NCBI RefSeq assembly: GCF_016772275.1
Contig: NZ_CP065425.1
Span: 2,510,653-2,574,652, forward strand
Direction of reading: 5' to 3'
Origin: Heyndrickxia vini
GTDB taxonomy: Bacteria > Bacillota > Bacilli > Bacillales > Bacillaceae_C
DNA: 64,000 nt
Below the pieces are notes generated by a model. The model was given only the letters and a program-made list of their open reading frames with translations, did no database searches and was not told the origin of the DNA. Below, in pieces: positions 28,064-37,864 of the stretch (position 1 is its first letter; each line of letters begins with the position of its first letter). A program made the translations under genes and the position numbers.

Positions 28064-29287
28064 TTATCGTTTTAGATTTATTAATTCCTGTAAAATTTCA
28101 TCGGATGTTGTAATAATACGGGTATTTGCTTGGAAACCACGTTGAGCTACAATCATTTCAGTAAATTCTTCTGAAAGGTCAACGTTTGACATTTCTAGTG
28201 AACCGGATGCAAGCGTTCCGAGACCATTACCAGGGTTACCGTAATTTGCTGTACCGGAGTTAACAGTTGCTTGGAATGTATTGTTTCCGGCTTTTTGAAG
28301 CCCGGCTGGGTTGCTGAATTTGGCAAGTGCTAGTACACCAAGTTCAATAACTTTTCCGTTTGAGTATACACCGTTTACCTCACCCATCGAACCGATATTA
28401 AAGCTTTCGAGTGAACCTTGTTCTTGTCCATTTGGTGTAAACACAGCGTTTAGATTTTCTCCGCCATAGGTAAGTTTAGATAAATCTAAATTTATATTAC
28501 CTGTTTCTGTATATTTCCCAGTGCCATCATTTAATTTTAGTTTTATATTAGTTCCATTTTGGGTCCATTTATTATTAGTTGCATCATAAGTAAGATTAAT
28601 AGAAACTTTATTTGCATCAGGAGTATTTGCCGGTGGTGCATCTAATGATTTATCCTCAAACGTAAATTTCCATGACGTTCCATCACTTGAGCTAGTTTTT
28701 AATTCTAGTACATGTTTCACACCATTTCCATCAACCACTTCAATTTGTTGAGTTTGTTCTGTTGTTCCGCTAACACTTTTAGGCAAGTTACCAACTACTT
28801 TTATGTCGTCAGTCAGTTGTGAAGGAAAAATAGAATTCACATCTACGACAATATCTTTCAAATTCCCTGTACTATCGAATTGTTGAACTTTCAATCCATC
28901 ACTATTTACTAGAGTACCAGTATTATCTAAATAGAAGTTTCCGGCACGAGTATATAGGTTTGAGTTGCCATTTTTCACGATAAAATAGCCGTCTCCGTCG
29001 ATTGCTAAATCGAGTGATCGACCTGTTGTTTGTAAACTTGATTGAGTGTCAACGATGTCGATGGAAGCAAGGGTTGATCCTAAGCCGACTTGCATCGGGT
29101 TTTTACCGCCTTTTCCGGCAGTTGCTCCACTTGCACCTGAGACTGTTTGGTTCATTGTGTCTTTGAATGTGACACGACCTTTTTTAAATCCGTACGTATT
29201 TACGTTTGCAATATTATTTCCAATTACGTCTAATTTCGTTTGAAAATTTTTCATACCACTTATTCCTGAATACATGGAACGTAACAT
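28064..29287 (-). CDS. flgE: Flagellar hook protein FlgE
   Basis: Forms the hook, about 120 copies per flagellum. 407 residues; the B. subtilis protein is about 264, so the variable middle domain (about residues 140-310) is larger here. N-terminal MLRSMYSGISGMKNFQTKLD and NIANVNTYGFKK are the axial-protein D0/D1 signature, and the C-terminus ends SNVDLSEEFTEMIVAQRG and ILQELINLKR. GAGGGG is 8 bases before the ATG. Flanked by hairpins on both sides. Confidence 0.96.
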   Translation of the reverse strand: MLRSMYSGISGMKNFQTKLDVIGNNIANVNTYGFKKGRVTFKDTMNQTVSGASGATAGKGGKNPMQVGLGSTLASIDIVDTQSSLQTTGRSLDLAIDGDGYFIVKNGNSNLYTRAGNFYLDNTGTLVNSDGLKVQQFDSTGNLKDIVVDVNSIFPSQLTDDIKVVGNLPKSVSGTTEQTQQIEVVDGNGVKHVLELKTSSSDGTSWKFTFEDKSLDAPPANTPDANKVSINLTYDATNNKWTQNGTNIKLKLNDGTGKYTETGNINLDLSKLTYGGENLNAVFTPNGQEQGSLESFNIGSMGEVNGVYSNGKVIELGVLALAKFSNPAGLQKAGNNTFQATVNSGTANYGNPGNGLGTLASGSLEMSNVDLSEEFTEMIVAQRGFQANTRIITTSDEILQELINLKR

Positions 29288-29312
29288 ATTGTTTTCCCCT
29301 CTCGAAATGGTT

Positions 29313-29364
29313 TAGCTGTATCTGTCAGTCAACAGCTATCGACTTCCTTTTCGGTCCAGTCGAT
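29313..29364 (-). repeat. Two tandem hairpins in the leader between the TIGR02530 gene and flgE
   Basis: Stem 1 ATCGACT / AGTCGAT (29338-29344 and 29358-29364) is followed on the minus strand by stem 2 TAGCTGT / ACAGCTA (29313-29319 and 29332-29338), ending 25 bases before the flgE ATG. Neither is followed by a T-run. Possible RNA processing or 5'-end stabilising structure. Confidence 0.55.
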
Positions 29365-29368
29365 TAAA

Positions 29369-29764
29369 TTAATTTACGATGATTGCACCGTTTATATTAG
29401 TGAATATTTGTTCACTTGCTTCTTGTAAATTCATTGCAGTGATAACCGTTTCATTTTTTGCACTGACAATTAATGCAGCATTTTTTACAATGACAAGCGA
29501 TTCGCTTATCCCTTTATTTTTTGCTTCGGAAACTCTTTGACCAATTTTATCCCATTGTCCTTTGTCAATATGAATACCTCTTTGCATTAACCTTTCACTC
29601 GCATGTTTACTTATCGTCAATTTTGTTGATTGTTGCGATAAAGCATGATTTAAATGCTCTGAAAAGGGTGCTTGTACTTGATTTGACCTTCGTATTGAAC
29701 TAGGGATTGTTTGCTTAGACGTAATTGGTTGTAATGGAACTTGACTAAATATTGGTCTATCCAC
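29369..29764 (-). CDS. TIGR02530-type flagellar operon protein
   Basis: 131 residues. Belongs to a small family found in flagellar operons between flgD and flgE; exact role unknown to me. The central LTISKHASERLMQRGIHIDKGQWDKI block and the following ESLVIVKNAALIVSAKNETVITAM are the parts typical of the family. The N-terminal third is Pro/Gln-rich and likely flexible, much like a secreted or cap-type component, but this is inference. 12 bases after flgD. Confidence 0.82.
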   Translation of the reverse strand: MDRPIFSQVPLQPITSKQTIPSSIRRSNQVQAPFSEHLNHALSQQSTKLTISKHASERLMQRGIHIDKGQWDKIGQRVSEAKNKGISESLVIVKNAALIVSAKNETVITAMNLQEASEQIFTNINGAIIVN

Positions 29765-29776
29765 TAAACCACATCC

Positions 29777-30415
29777 TTAATTTTCAATTTGTGTTAATTG
29801 CTCCGCTTTTATCTTTTTGTCATTATCTAAAACAAGCCACGTATTTCCGTCTTTTGCTGAAACAGATTTAACCTTTGCTTTTTGTTCTTTTCCGTCATCG
29901 TCAAGCCAAGTGACAGATTTTCCGATTAAATAACTTGCTTGTATTAATGAATTTTCTTTACTTTGTGTATTTACTTGGGAAATATTAGCGGGATCTAATT
30001 CAGTTCCATCGTCCAATATAAACTTGACTGAATTTTCAACAAAACGAACACCTTTAATAATTCCTTTCCCTTGTAAAATCTTCGTTCCATCTTCGGAATT
30101 TTTATCTTCCACTATTTTGTGCCATGTAATTTCTTTGCCAACGAATTGTGTATAAGTAATTAATTGGTTCTGCTGTTGCATCTCCACAAATGTTTCCATT
30201 GACTTACTCATATTAGTCATTTGCTCTAATGATGAAAAAGTGGCCATTTGTGCAATAAAATCTTTATCTTGCATTGGGTTTAATGGATCTTGATTTTGTA
30301 ATTGCACCATTAATATTTTTAAAAAGTCATCTTTTCCTAAAATGTCCGAACCTGTTTTTCTTTTTGTATTTTGTGTACTAGAGTACATAAGATTTGGATC
30401 TATTGTGTTTGCCAT
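29777..30415 (-). CDS. flgD: Flagellar hook assembly (cap) protein FlgD
   Basis: Hook-cap scaffold needed for FlgE polymerization. 212 residues, longer than the roughly 140 of B. subtilis FlgD. N-terminal signature: [20 protein letters not shown] then [19 protein letters not shown] at about 26-65. The C-terminal part (from about 95 on) has repeated beta-rich motifs and includes [10 protein letters not shown], as in longer FlgD proteins. 8 bases after fliK. Confidence 0.95.
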   Translation of the reverse strand: MANTIDPNLMYSSTQNTKRKTGSDILGKDDFLKILMVQLQNQDPLNPMQDKDFIAQMATFSSLEQMTNMSKSMETFVEMQQQNQLITYTQFVGKEITWHKIVEDKNSEDGTKILQGKGIIKGVRFVENSVKFILDDGTELDPANISQVNTQSKENSLIQASYLIGKSVTWLDDDGKEQKAKVKSVSAKDGNTWLVLDNDKKIKAEQLTQIEN

Positions 30416-30423
30416 ATCATCAC

Positions 30424-31695
30424 CTATATTTTCTCTTCTAGTAAACTTTCTTGTAAAAGGTCTGAAAAATGTATGTTATTTTCATCTTCCAGTTCATTAG
30501 TTTGTTTGGCTTGCTCCTGCTCGAATGCTTGTTTTCCAGATTCATTGCCGCCACGATCAAATCTTTGTGCTTCCGCCTCTCCATATATAACATCAATTTT
30601 GTCTACTTGAATATTCTGTTGTGTGAAAGCAGTTTTTAATTGATGTAGTTGAGAATCAAGTAATTCCTTAGCAGAACCAGTTGAGGCAAACATTTTTGCC
30701 GTTAACATTCCTTTATCCTGTAAAATCTCAATTCTCAATGAACCGAGATGCTCGGGATATAATTTAATTAACAGCTTGTTTGTGCCATCACCTTTAAGTA
30801 ATTGTGATTTCCCAATGATATTAGAAAAATCTTTTATAAATTGCTGATAATCAACAGGTTTAGTTTCTTTATTTACATGAATCGTAAATTGCTCTATTTT
30901 TGACATGTGCTGCATTGCAACGGGATTTGATACTGGTTGCTCATGTATTTCAGTTTGACTACTACTTGAACTACCATTGGTGTTATTTTTAATAGCTTCT
31001 TGTTTATCGACAAGTACCCGTTGAAAGGTATTCTGTAAAATAGAGTTTTTATTATCATTGCTGTCTTTCGCAAGAATTGTTTCTAATTTGGAAATGACTG
31101 TTTGCATTGATTCTTTGAGAACCGATACGTTTTTTATATCACTTTTAGAAAGATCCATTTGTTTCGCCAAACCTTCAATCACTGCACCTGTTTTGGCAGC
31201 AACATGCAACAAATCCGGATTCAAATGTTTTAAAGTCTCCTTCGGCAAGCTTGAAAGAACGGTTAATAAATCCGCTGCACCTTTTATGTACTCACCGTCT
31301 TGCATTGATTTTTTCACTGACAATAATTGGTTTGATTGTATTGGATTATTTTTCATTAGTGAAAGAAGTTCATCAATGATTGCTGTTAATTGGTCTTTCC
31401 ATTCATCTTTTTTCAAACCTATTACATCACTAATTTGATCCTCAGTCGGTTTTGTCTCATTAATTAATAATCCCGCACTATTTTCATCTTCCATGAATCC
31501 ATTTTTTAATACTTTCAGGATTTCATTTAAAGCCTCTAATAAATTTTGTTCGCTATCCGCTGTCATTCCATTTTGTGAATTCGCAATCATATCAAATGCA
31601 TTCTTGAATCCTTTTGGCTGTTGAATTTGACCAATTTGTCCTAATTTTTGTTGAACCGGGAGTTGAGCTGACATTTGTAATACTCCTATATTCAC
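30424..31695 (-). CDS. fliK: Flagellar hook-length control protein FliK
   Basis: Molecular ruler that sets hook length and triggers the FlhB switch. 423 residues. GTG 31695 chosen because AAGGAGG lies 7 bases ahead; the TTG further up overlaps that site. The N-terminal two-thirds is low-conservation and helical; the C-terminal domain (about 310-395) has [17 protein letters not shown] and the [20 protein letters not shown] pattern typical of FliK. Ends with a Gln/Glu-rich tail. Confidence 0.9.
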   Translation of the reverse strand: MNIGVLQMSAQLPVQQKLGQIGQIQQPKGFKNAFDMIANSQNGMTADSEQNLLEALNEILKVLKNGFMEDENSAGLLINETKPTEDQISDVIGLKKDEWKDQLTAIIDELLSLMKNNPIQSNQLLSVKKSMQDGEYIKGAADLLTVLSSLPKETLKHLNPDLLHVAAKTGAVIEGLAKQMDLSKSDIKNVSVLKESMQTVISKLETILAKDSNDNKNSILQNTFQRVLVDKQEAIKNNTNGSSSSSQTEIHEQPVSNPVAMQHMSKIEQFTIHVNKETKPVDYQQFIKDFSNIIGKSQLLKGDGTNKLLIKLYPEHLGSLRIEILQDKGMLTAKMFASTGSAKELLDSQLHQLKTAFTQQNIQVDKIDVIYGEAEAQRFDRGGNESGKQAFEQEQAKQTNELEDENNIHFSDLLQESLLEEKI

Positions 31696-31731
31696 TTTTC
31701 CACCTCCTTCCAATCTCCTTAAATAATTTAC

Positions 31732-32331
31732 CTAGTTTGTATTAGCACTAAGTAATTCAGTGTATTTAGCAGCACGGTCAGCAGGCATCTTTTCCATTAC
31801 TTTTGCTAATACATCTGATTTCATATTTGATAAGATTTTTAATGCCTCTTTATCGTTCATATTCAATATGATCGGTGCTGCATTTTTAGCAGACATCGTT
31901 TCGTACGTACGGACTATTTCCGAAAAAGCTTTTTTGTTTTTTTCCTGAATTTGCTTCAATTCTGTAATTTCATCTTGAAGTCTCTTCTGTTCTAGCAAAA
32001 GTTGATTCTTTTCCGTATCCTGACTATCAATTTTAGATTGCAATTGTGTTAATTCAGCATTTTTATTCTCAATTTCTGCTTGTAAATCTACAATTTTATC
32101 TTCATATTTTTTTAGGCTTTTACCGCTTTTTGTTTCGCTATTTGCTGATGCAGCAAACGGAAGTTTTGTACTGATTTCTTTCGCCTTTTCAAATACATTT
32201 ACACCAGCAACTTGAGCAACCACTAATCCGATAAAAATAGCAAATAATAGAGGAATTAAGACAACATATAAAAACCACTGAAACTTATTTTTTGTTTTTT
32301 TATCATTTTGTTCATTCATAACTTTGCCCAC
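31732..32331 (-). CDS. ylxF: YlxF-type flagellar operon protein with MgtE-N-like C-terminal domain
   Basis: About 199 residues. One membrane helix near 20-40 (WFLYVVLIPLLFAIFIGLVV), a long coiled coil at about 70-140 (EIENKNAELTQLQSKID), and a C-terminal helical domain resembling the N-terminal domain of MgtE (ALKILSNMKSDVLAKVMEKM). This layout and the place between fliJ and fliK fit YlxF/MotE-like proteins. Start uncertain: GTG 32331 has AGGTGA close by; ATG 32319 is possible. Exact role unknown. Confidence 0.82.
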   Translation of the reverse strand: MGKVMNEQNDKKTKNKFQWFLYVVLIPLLFAIFIGLVVAQVAGVNVFEKAKEISTKLPFAASANSETKSGKSLKKYEDKIVDLQAEIENKNAELTQLQSKIDSQDTEKNQLLLEQKRLQDEITELKQIQEKNKKAFSEIVRTYETMSAKNAAPIILNMNDKEALKILSNMKSDVLAKVMEKMPADRAAKYTELLSANTN

Positions 32332-32340
32332 ATGAATCAC

Positions 32341-32787
32341 CTAGTTTCCACTGCGATGAAAATAAATTTGAGTTGAAATTTCATCAATTTGCTTGTTCTC
32401 CATTTCCTGTATTAGAAATAGATATTTTTCAAAATCTTTTTCTTTTAATTTTTCATATTTTTTCATTTCAATGTTTTTTTCTTGTAATTTCTGTTCATAC
32501 CAATTCATTTGGTTTCTTGCATTTATGACTAGATCCTGATAGTGCTTAATAGATTTTTCTAAGTTGGTAATAAATCGTTGATGATGCCTAATTTCTTGAA
32601 TAGATAGTCCGGTTTCTAATTTAGATGTTTGAAAGTCCAGCAAATCTTCCTTTTTCTTTAATAATTGATAAAGCTCTTCCGCTACATTTTCAAACCGTTT
32701 GACAGATTTCTGATAAGTTGAAAGGGCCTCATCTTTTTCCCTTTCTTTAAGGGATAATATTTTTTCGAATTTATATTGATATTTCAT
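32341..32787 (-). CDS. fliJ: Flagellar export chaperone FliJ
   Basis: Coiled-coil stalk protein that joins the FliI ATPase ring to FlhA. 148 residues, almost wholly alpha-helical and highly charged: two long antiparallel helices. N-terminal KYQYKFEKILSLKEREKDEA is the conserved part. The stop lies 9 bases before the ylxF start, and its own start is 10 bases after fliI. Confidence 0.92.
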   Translation of the reverse strand: MKYQYKFEKILSLKEREKDEALSTYQKSVKRFENVAEELYQLLKKKEDLLDFQTSKLETGLSIQEIRHHQRFITNLEKSIKHYQDLVINARNQMNWYEQKLQEKNIEMKKYEKLKEKDFEKYLFLIQEMENKQIDEISTQIYFHRSGN

Positions 32788-32797
32788 CAGCTATCCC

Positions 32798-34108
32798 CTA
32801 TTCTGCAAGGTTTATAATTGCTTCAATGCTTTCTTCCATCGTAATTTTTTCATTTGTTTTTTGTTTTAAAAATGAAATGATTTCCGGATATCTTTCAATT
32901 GCTTCATCAATTTCTTTAGAAGCACCTCGTTTATAAGCTCCTATATTGATTAAGTCTTCCGAATTCATATACGTGCTTAAATATTCCCTTACTTTTTCAG
33001 CTGCATTTTTATGTGTATCTGTAGCTAAATGATTCATTAGTCGGCTAATACTTTTTAGTACATTAATGGCAGGAAATTGTCCTTTATTCGCTAAATTACG
33101 ATCGAGTACAAAATGGCCATCTAAAATTCCTCTGACAGTGTCAGCTATGGGCTCATTCATATCATCACCATCAACTAATACTGTATAAAACCCGGTAATG
33201 GTTCCTTTTTCATTAGTCCCCGTTCGCTCCAATAATTTTGGTAAAATTGCAAAAACAGAAGGAGTGTACCCTTTCGTTGCGGGTGGTTCACCAACTGCAA
33301 GTCCGACTTCCCTTTGTGCCATTGCCACACGTGTAACAGAATCCATCATAAACATGACATTTAACCCTTTATCACGGAAATACTCTGCAATCGCAGTAGC
33401 TGTAAATGCACCTTTTATCCGCATAAGTGCAGGTTGATCTGAGGTGGCCGCTATAACGACAGATTTTGCTAGTCCTTCAGGTCCAAGGTCTCTCTCAATA
33501 AACTCCCTCACTTCACGGCCACGTTCTCCAATCAATGCAATAACATTAATATCCGCTTTCGTATTTCGAGCTATCATGCCAAGAAGTGTGCTTTTTCCTA
33601 CCCCACTGCCGGCAAAAATACCGATTCTTTGTCCTTTTCCAACCGTTAATAAGCTATCAATTGCTCGTACACCCACTTCAATTTCCTCAGATATCGGGGG
33701 CCGTTTTAAAGGATTCGGTGGACTTTGTTCAGTCGGAACAGATTTCATCCCCTTCGGTAAGGAGGAACCATCCATTGGATTTCCTAAAGAGTCTATGACT
33801 TTTCCTTTTAGTGTTGGACCGACTTTTACCTCTAACGGCTTTGAAGTCGTTTCTACTAAACTACCAGGCGCTATTTCCTGTATATCAGAATAAGGCATTA
33901 AAATAACATTTTCGTCCTTAAAACCAACTACTTCCGCTTGGATTTTCCGAGTTTGTTTTTTTCCATTCAAATGAATCCAACATACATCGCCAATAGAGCT
34001 CTCCGGTCCTAATGATTCAATCATTAATCCGACCACACGTTTTACTTTTCCGTAACGCTTATATGTTTCAATTTCTGGAATCAATGATATTAAATCGCTT
34101 GCTTTCAT
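32798..34108 (-). CDS. fliI: Flagellum-specific export ATPase FliI
   Basis: ATPase of the flagellar type III export apparatus, related to the F1 beta subunit. 436 residues. Walker A GSGVGKST at 167-174, Walker B VMFMMDSVTRVA with the ATPase signature PSVFAILPKLLERTG near 305, and RQKPNEx-like basic region reduced. N-terminal hexamerization part is intact. Overlaps the fliH stop by 4 bases. Confidence 0.97.
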   Translation of the reverse strand: MKASDLISLIPEIETYKRYGKVKRVVGLMIESLGPESSIGDVCWIHLNGKKQTRKIQAEVVGFKDENVILMPYSDIQEIAPGSLVETTSKPLEVKVGPTLKGKVIDSLGNPMDGSSLPKGMKSVPTEQSPPNPLKRPPISEEIEVGVRAIDSLLTVGKGQRIGIFAGSGVGKSTLLGMIARNTKADINVIALIGERGREVREFIERDLGPEGLAKSVVIAATSDQPALMRIKGAFTATAIAEYFRDKGLNVMFMMDSVTRVAMAQREVGLAVGEPPATKGYTPSVFAILPKLLERTGTNEKGTITGFYTVLVDGDDMNEPIADTVRGILDGHFVLDRNLANKGQFPAINVLKSISRLMNHLATDTHKNAAEKVREYLSTYMNSEDLINIGAYKRGASKEIDEAIERYPEIISFLKQKTNEKITMEESIEAIINLAE

Positions 34109-34872
34109 GAGTGAACACCCTCAATAATTTCCATAAGTTTCAGCTTTAGCTCAGAAAGTTGGCTGTCAATACTTGCATCAATTCTTCCATGGCTCGTTTC
34201 TATCAAGCATTGATATTCATTTAATTGATCATCTGGATAAAGATAACATTGCTGATTATTTAGAAATAGTGCGTCTAATTCTTCTTTACTTTGAATAACT
34301 AGACTGAACTGATTTGGATGAATATAAATATGTACATCCTTATTTTCCCTTGCTTCTTTTACGACTTGTTTTACAAGAGATACGAATGATGAAGGATGTT
34401 CCATTAAGGTTTCCTGCAGTATTTTTTCGGCTGCCTTTATACCGAGGTCAAGAATTACCTTTTCGGACGATTCAATATGTCTTAGAAATTCTTGTCTCAT
34501 TTCATCCGTAATTTGATTCGCTGTTTCAATTAGATGCTTATATTGGTCAAAGCCTTGTTTTTGCCCTTCCGAAAATCCATGCTGGTATCCTTCTGATTTG
34601 GCTTCTTCGACTAGTCTTGCTTTTTCCTCTATCCATTCATTTCGTTCAATCTCTACACTTTTTCTTATTTCTTCAGCATTTTGTTCCGCAGCAAGTAAAA
34701 TCTCTTTCGCTTGGTGTTGGAAATGTTCAAGTATTTTCTTTTTTTCAATCTCCAACTGTCCGTCTAATTCAATCTCTCCATTTGGGTCGAATTGTGAAAT
34801 GTCTTTAATTCCGATTACTTTTCCCACTCTATTTTCATTGACCGATGTACGTGATTTAATGATTCTAGACAA
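34105..34872 (-). CDS. fliH: Flagellar export regulator FliH
   Basis: Negative regulator and C-ring anchor of FliI. 255 residues. I chose the TTG at 34872: GGAGGGG lies 9 bases ahead and the protein then begins MSRIIKS, as expected for FliH; the frame also runs 24 codons further up within fliG, which is only overlap. Charged helical N-terminal half (about 50-110) with a GSxxG-like EGYQHGFSEGQKQG motif, and a C-terminal domain related to the V-ATPase E subunit. Overlaps fliG by 8 bases. Confidence 0.92.
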   Translation of the reverse strand: MSRIIKSRTSVNENRVGKVIGIKDISQFDPNGEIELDGQLEIEKKKILEHFQHQAKEILLAAEQNAEEIRKSVEIERNEWIEEKARLVEEAKSEGYQHGFSEGQKQGFDQYKHLIETANQITDEMRQEFLRHIESSEKVILDLGIKAAEKILQETLMEHPSSFVSLVKQVVKEARENKDVHIYIHPNQFSLVIQSKEELDALFLNNQQCYLYPDDQLNEYQCLIETSHGRIDASIDSQLSELKLKLMEIIEGVHS

Positions 34873-35878
34873 TAATGTCGTCCCCTCCACCACGAGCAAT
34901 GATAATTTCACCAGCATCTTCCAACCTTCTGATGATTGAAACAATTCTCGATTGGGCTTCTTCTACATCTTTCAAGCGGATAGGTCCCATATATTCCATT
35001 TCTTCTTTGAATGTTTCTACCATTCTCGTTGACATATTCCTATAAACAACATCTTTCACTTCATCACTTGAAACTTTTAAGGACAATAATAAATCTTCAT
35101 TCTCACATTCTCTAATGACGCGTTGGATGGATCGATTATCCAATGTAACGATATCTTCGAAGACGAACATTCTCTTTTTAATTTCTTCAGCTAGTTCCGG
35201 ATCTTGAATTTCAAGTGCATCCAAAATAGTTTTTTCCGTTGCACGGTCAACACCATTCAGCACTTCAACGACAGATTCGATTCCACCTGTTTGTGTGTAA
35301 TCTTGTGTGACGGTAGCTGATAGTTTTTGTTCTAATATCGTTTCAACCTCACTTATAATTTCCGGAGAAGTTCGATCCATTAATGCAATTCGTCTCGCAA
35401 TGTCTGCTTGAACATCCTGTGGCAATTCTGAGAGAATTTGCCCTGACTTTTCAGGTTCCAAATAGGAAAGAATTAAGGCAATAGTTTGCGGATGTTCATT
35501 CTGTATAAAATTCAGTACTTGTCCAGCATCCGCTCGTCTAGCAAAATCAAAAGGTCGAACTTGTAATGATGAGGTCAACCGATTAATAATTGTTGCAGCT
35601 TGATCTGCACCCAGTGCTTTTTCAAGCACTGTTTTCGCATATCCAATACCACCTTGAGAGATATAATCCTGCGCTAAAGCTAGATTATGGAATTCATCAA
35701 AGATGTCTTCCTTTGTATGAGATTCAACCTTTTTAACTCCCGAAATTTCCAAAGTTAACTTTTCAATCTCTTCTTCAGATAAATGCTTATAGACCGATGC
35801 AGATACATCTGGACCAAGTGATATGAGAAGGACAGCGGCTTTTTGTTTTCCGGTTAAACCTTTTTCTCTACTCGCCAT
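34865..35878 (-). CDS. fliG: Flagellar motor switch protein FliG
   Basis: C-ring rotor protein that meets the stator. 337 residues in three armadillo-like domains. Middle-domain EHPQTIALILSYL motif near 125-140; the MFVFEDIVTLDNRSIQRVIR segment near 235-255 carries the charged torque helix, with the conserved Arg/Glu/Asp pattern further on. 12 bases after fliF. No Cys or odd residues; looks normal. Confidence 0.97.
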   Translation of the reverse strand: MASREKGLTGKQKAAVLLISLGPDVSASVYKHLSEEEIEKLTLEISGVKKVESHTKEDIFDEFHNLALAQDYISQGGIGYAKTVLEKALGADQAATIINRLTSSLQVRPFDFARRADAGQVLNFIQNEHPQTIALILSYLEPEKSGQILSELPQDVQADIARRIALMDRTSPEIISEVETILEQKLSATVTQDYTQTGGIESVVEVLNGVDRATEKTILDALEIQDPELAEEIKKRMFVFEDIVTLDNRSIQRVIRECENEDLLLSLKVSSDEVKDVVYRNMSTRMVETFKEEMEYMGPIRLKDVEEAQSRIVSIIRRLEDAGEIIIARGGGDDIIV

Positions 35879-35890
35879 TTTTATCCCCCT

Positions 35891-37480
35891 TTAATCCTCT
35901 GAAATCCAAGTTCTTAATAATTTAGCAAACTCATCTGGTTTTTCTTTAGCCATTTTTTCTAATTGTTTCTTTCTTAATGAGCTTTCTGTTTCATGTTCTT
36001 CATTCACATCAGCAATTCGAATTGGTTCCGGTTCATCGAGTATATCTTCATCTGTTGCTTCAGCATTTTTCTTTTTAGATCGGAGCATTAAAATAATTAG
36101 TACGATTATTACTAATAGAAGTAATCCACCAATGAGATACACCCACCATGGGATTCCCGTCTGATTGCTTGCAGTTTCTTTCATTTTTCCATCAAAAGGT
36201 TGAACAGAAACGGCAATTTTATTTTGAAGATCCTGATCGCTTATATTTGCAACTTCCTTTTTATCAATCGATGTTCTGATGATTGTTGATAATATTTTCG
36301 AAATGTCATCTCTTGTACTTTGTGGCAGTGAATTCAGATTTTTCGGATCTGGTGGTTCAAGCATTACTTGAATTCCAAGATCCCTTATTTTATATGGACT
36401 TTCTGCTATTTGTTTATGAATTTTATTCACTTCATAATTAACAGAATTCTGAACTTTTTCATAATCTCCGTTAGAATCGCTGCCAGCTACGTAACTACTT
36501 CCTAAAGAATCAGCTGGATCTTGTCCTTGAGGAACTCCTCCCGCTGCATTGCCTTTTCCTGAATAGGTTTCAGTAATGTTCTGAGCGCTTATTTCAAGAC
36601 CCTTCATATTATCTTTATCGACTGGTGCAACTAAATTTTCTTCACGATTTTCTTGAGTAAAGTCAATGTCAGCAGTTACGGATGCTACAACTTTGTCATA
36701 GCCAATCATTGTTCCTAGCATCGATTGAACTTGCCTTTGAATGTCACGTTCAATCTGATGTTTTATATCCATTTGTTGAGTAAATGTATTTCCCGTACTA
36801 TTGTCATTATTTAAATCAAAATACTCAAAATTCTGATTCATAATGACGATATTATCATTAGTGAGGTTAGGGACACTTTTCGATACCAAGTTATAAAGGG
36901 ATTTTATTTGTGATTGATTAAATTCATAACCCGGTTTCGTTGTTAAAACAATTGATGCTGATGCCTCTGCATTTTTGTCATTTACAAATATTTCTTTCTT
37001 AGGCATATTAATCATTACCTTTGCATCTTCAACACCATCAATTTCCTTTATTAAGTTAGATAATTCTGTTTGCATAGCTTCCAATTTAACTACATCGAAT
37101 TCATTATCAGTCATACCAAAACCTGCATTTTGGCTAAAGAAAGAATAATCAATACTTCCAGATTTAGGGATTCCCTCTGAGGCTAATTCAATTTTTAAAG
37201 AATCAACATTTTCTTCCGGTACTTTAATTGTTTTTCCACCATCGGCAATCTCTGATTGAATCCCTTTTGAATCAAGGCTTTCTTTGATTGAGCCTGCTTC
37301 GGTTGGTGATAAATTGCTATACAGCGGTACCATAGTCGTTCTAGTAGTAAAAAATGTAATAATTGCAATTAAAAATATAACTAGCAAAATGGAGGAGATA
37401 CCTACTATCTTTTTTCTCTTTGATAAATTATTCCAAAACTCTTTCATCTTGACTGAATAGTTTTTTAATTTCTCATTCAT
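35891..37480 (-). CDS. fliF: Flagellar MS-ring protein FliF
   Basis: Forms the membrane MS ring on which the flagellum is built. 529 residues. Two membrane helices at about 25-46 and 437-460 enclose a periplasm-equivalent region with ring-building motifs (VPLYSNLSPTEAG, then VMINMPKKEIFVND). The C-terminal cytoplasmic end MAKEKPDEFAKLLRTWISED is the FliG-binding tail. 61 bases after fliE. Confidence 0.97.
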   Translation of the reverse strand: MNEKLKNYSVKMKEFWNNLSKRKKIVGISSILLVIFLIAIITFFTTRTTMVPLYSNLSPTEAGSIKESLDSKGIQSEIADGGKTIKVPEENVDSLKIELASEGIPKSGSIDYSFFSQNAGFGMTDNEFDVVKLEAMQTELSNLIKEIDGVEDAKVMINMPKKEIFVNDKNAEASASIVLTTKPGYEFNQSQIKSLYNLVSKSVPNLTNDNIVIMNQNFEYFDLNNDNSTGNTFTQQMDIKHQIERDIQRQVQSMLGTMIGYDKVVASVTADIDFTQENREENLVAPVDKDNMKGLEISAQNITETYSGKGNAAGGVPQGQDPADSLGSSYVAGSDSNGDYEKVQNSVNYEVNKIHKQIAESPYKIRDLGIQVMLEPPDPKNLNSLPQSTRDDISKILSTIIRTSIDKKEVANISDQDLQNKIAVSVQPFDGKMKETASNQTGIPWWVYLIGGLLLLVIIVLIILMLRSKKKNAEATDEDILDEPEPIRIADVNEEHETESSLRKKQLEKMAKEKPDEFAKLLRTWISED

Positions 37481-37541
37481 TAACTATCCTCCAATATTAA
37501 ACAAAAAAAGAATAAATATAAAAATGCGTGATTACAATTTA

Positions 37542-37850
37542 TTAGACTTGCATTCTCATTGTCTCTTGATATGCTTCAACTACTTTATTTCTAATTTCCA
37601 ATGCTGCTTGTAAGGTGATACTAGCTTTTTGAGCAGTTATCATTACTTGATGCAAATCAACATTCTCGCCTTTAGCCATTTTTTCTGTTAAAATATCTGA
37701 ATCAATTTGTGACTGATTGACATCGTTAATGGACTTTTTTAGAAGATCGGAAAATTTGACTTGTGATTGTGTATTTGGCGATTGGATATTTTTTTGTTCC
37801 AACGGTCGTAAAATATTCGTAGCAACCGAATTAATATTTTGAATAGCCAA
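37542..37850 (-). CDS. fliE: Flagellar hook-basal body complex protein FliE
   Basis: Joins the MS ring to the rod. 102 residues, all helical. Typical C-terminal half: LHQVMITAQKASITLQAALE then IRNKVVEAYQETMRMQV. GGAGGAAT precedes the ATG. 14 bases after flgC, with a 61-base gap to fliF. Confidence 0.95.
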   Translation of the reverse strand: MAIQNINSVATNILRPLEQKNIQSPNTQSQVKFSDLLKKSINDVNQSQIDSDILTEKMAKGENVDLHQVMITAQKASITLQAALEIRNKVVEAYQETMRMQV

Positions 37851-37864
37851 TGATATTCCTCCTT

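Noticed and set aside
34873-34944. Upstream extension of fliH inside fliG
   Set aside because: The frame is open by chance; the Shine-Dalgarno and family start support the TTG at 34872.
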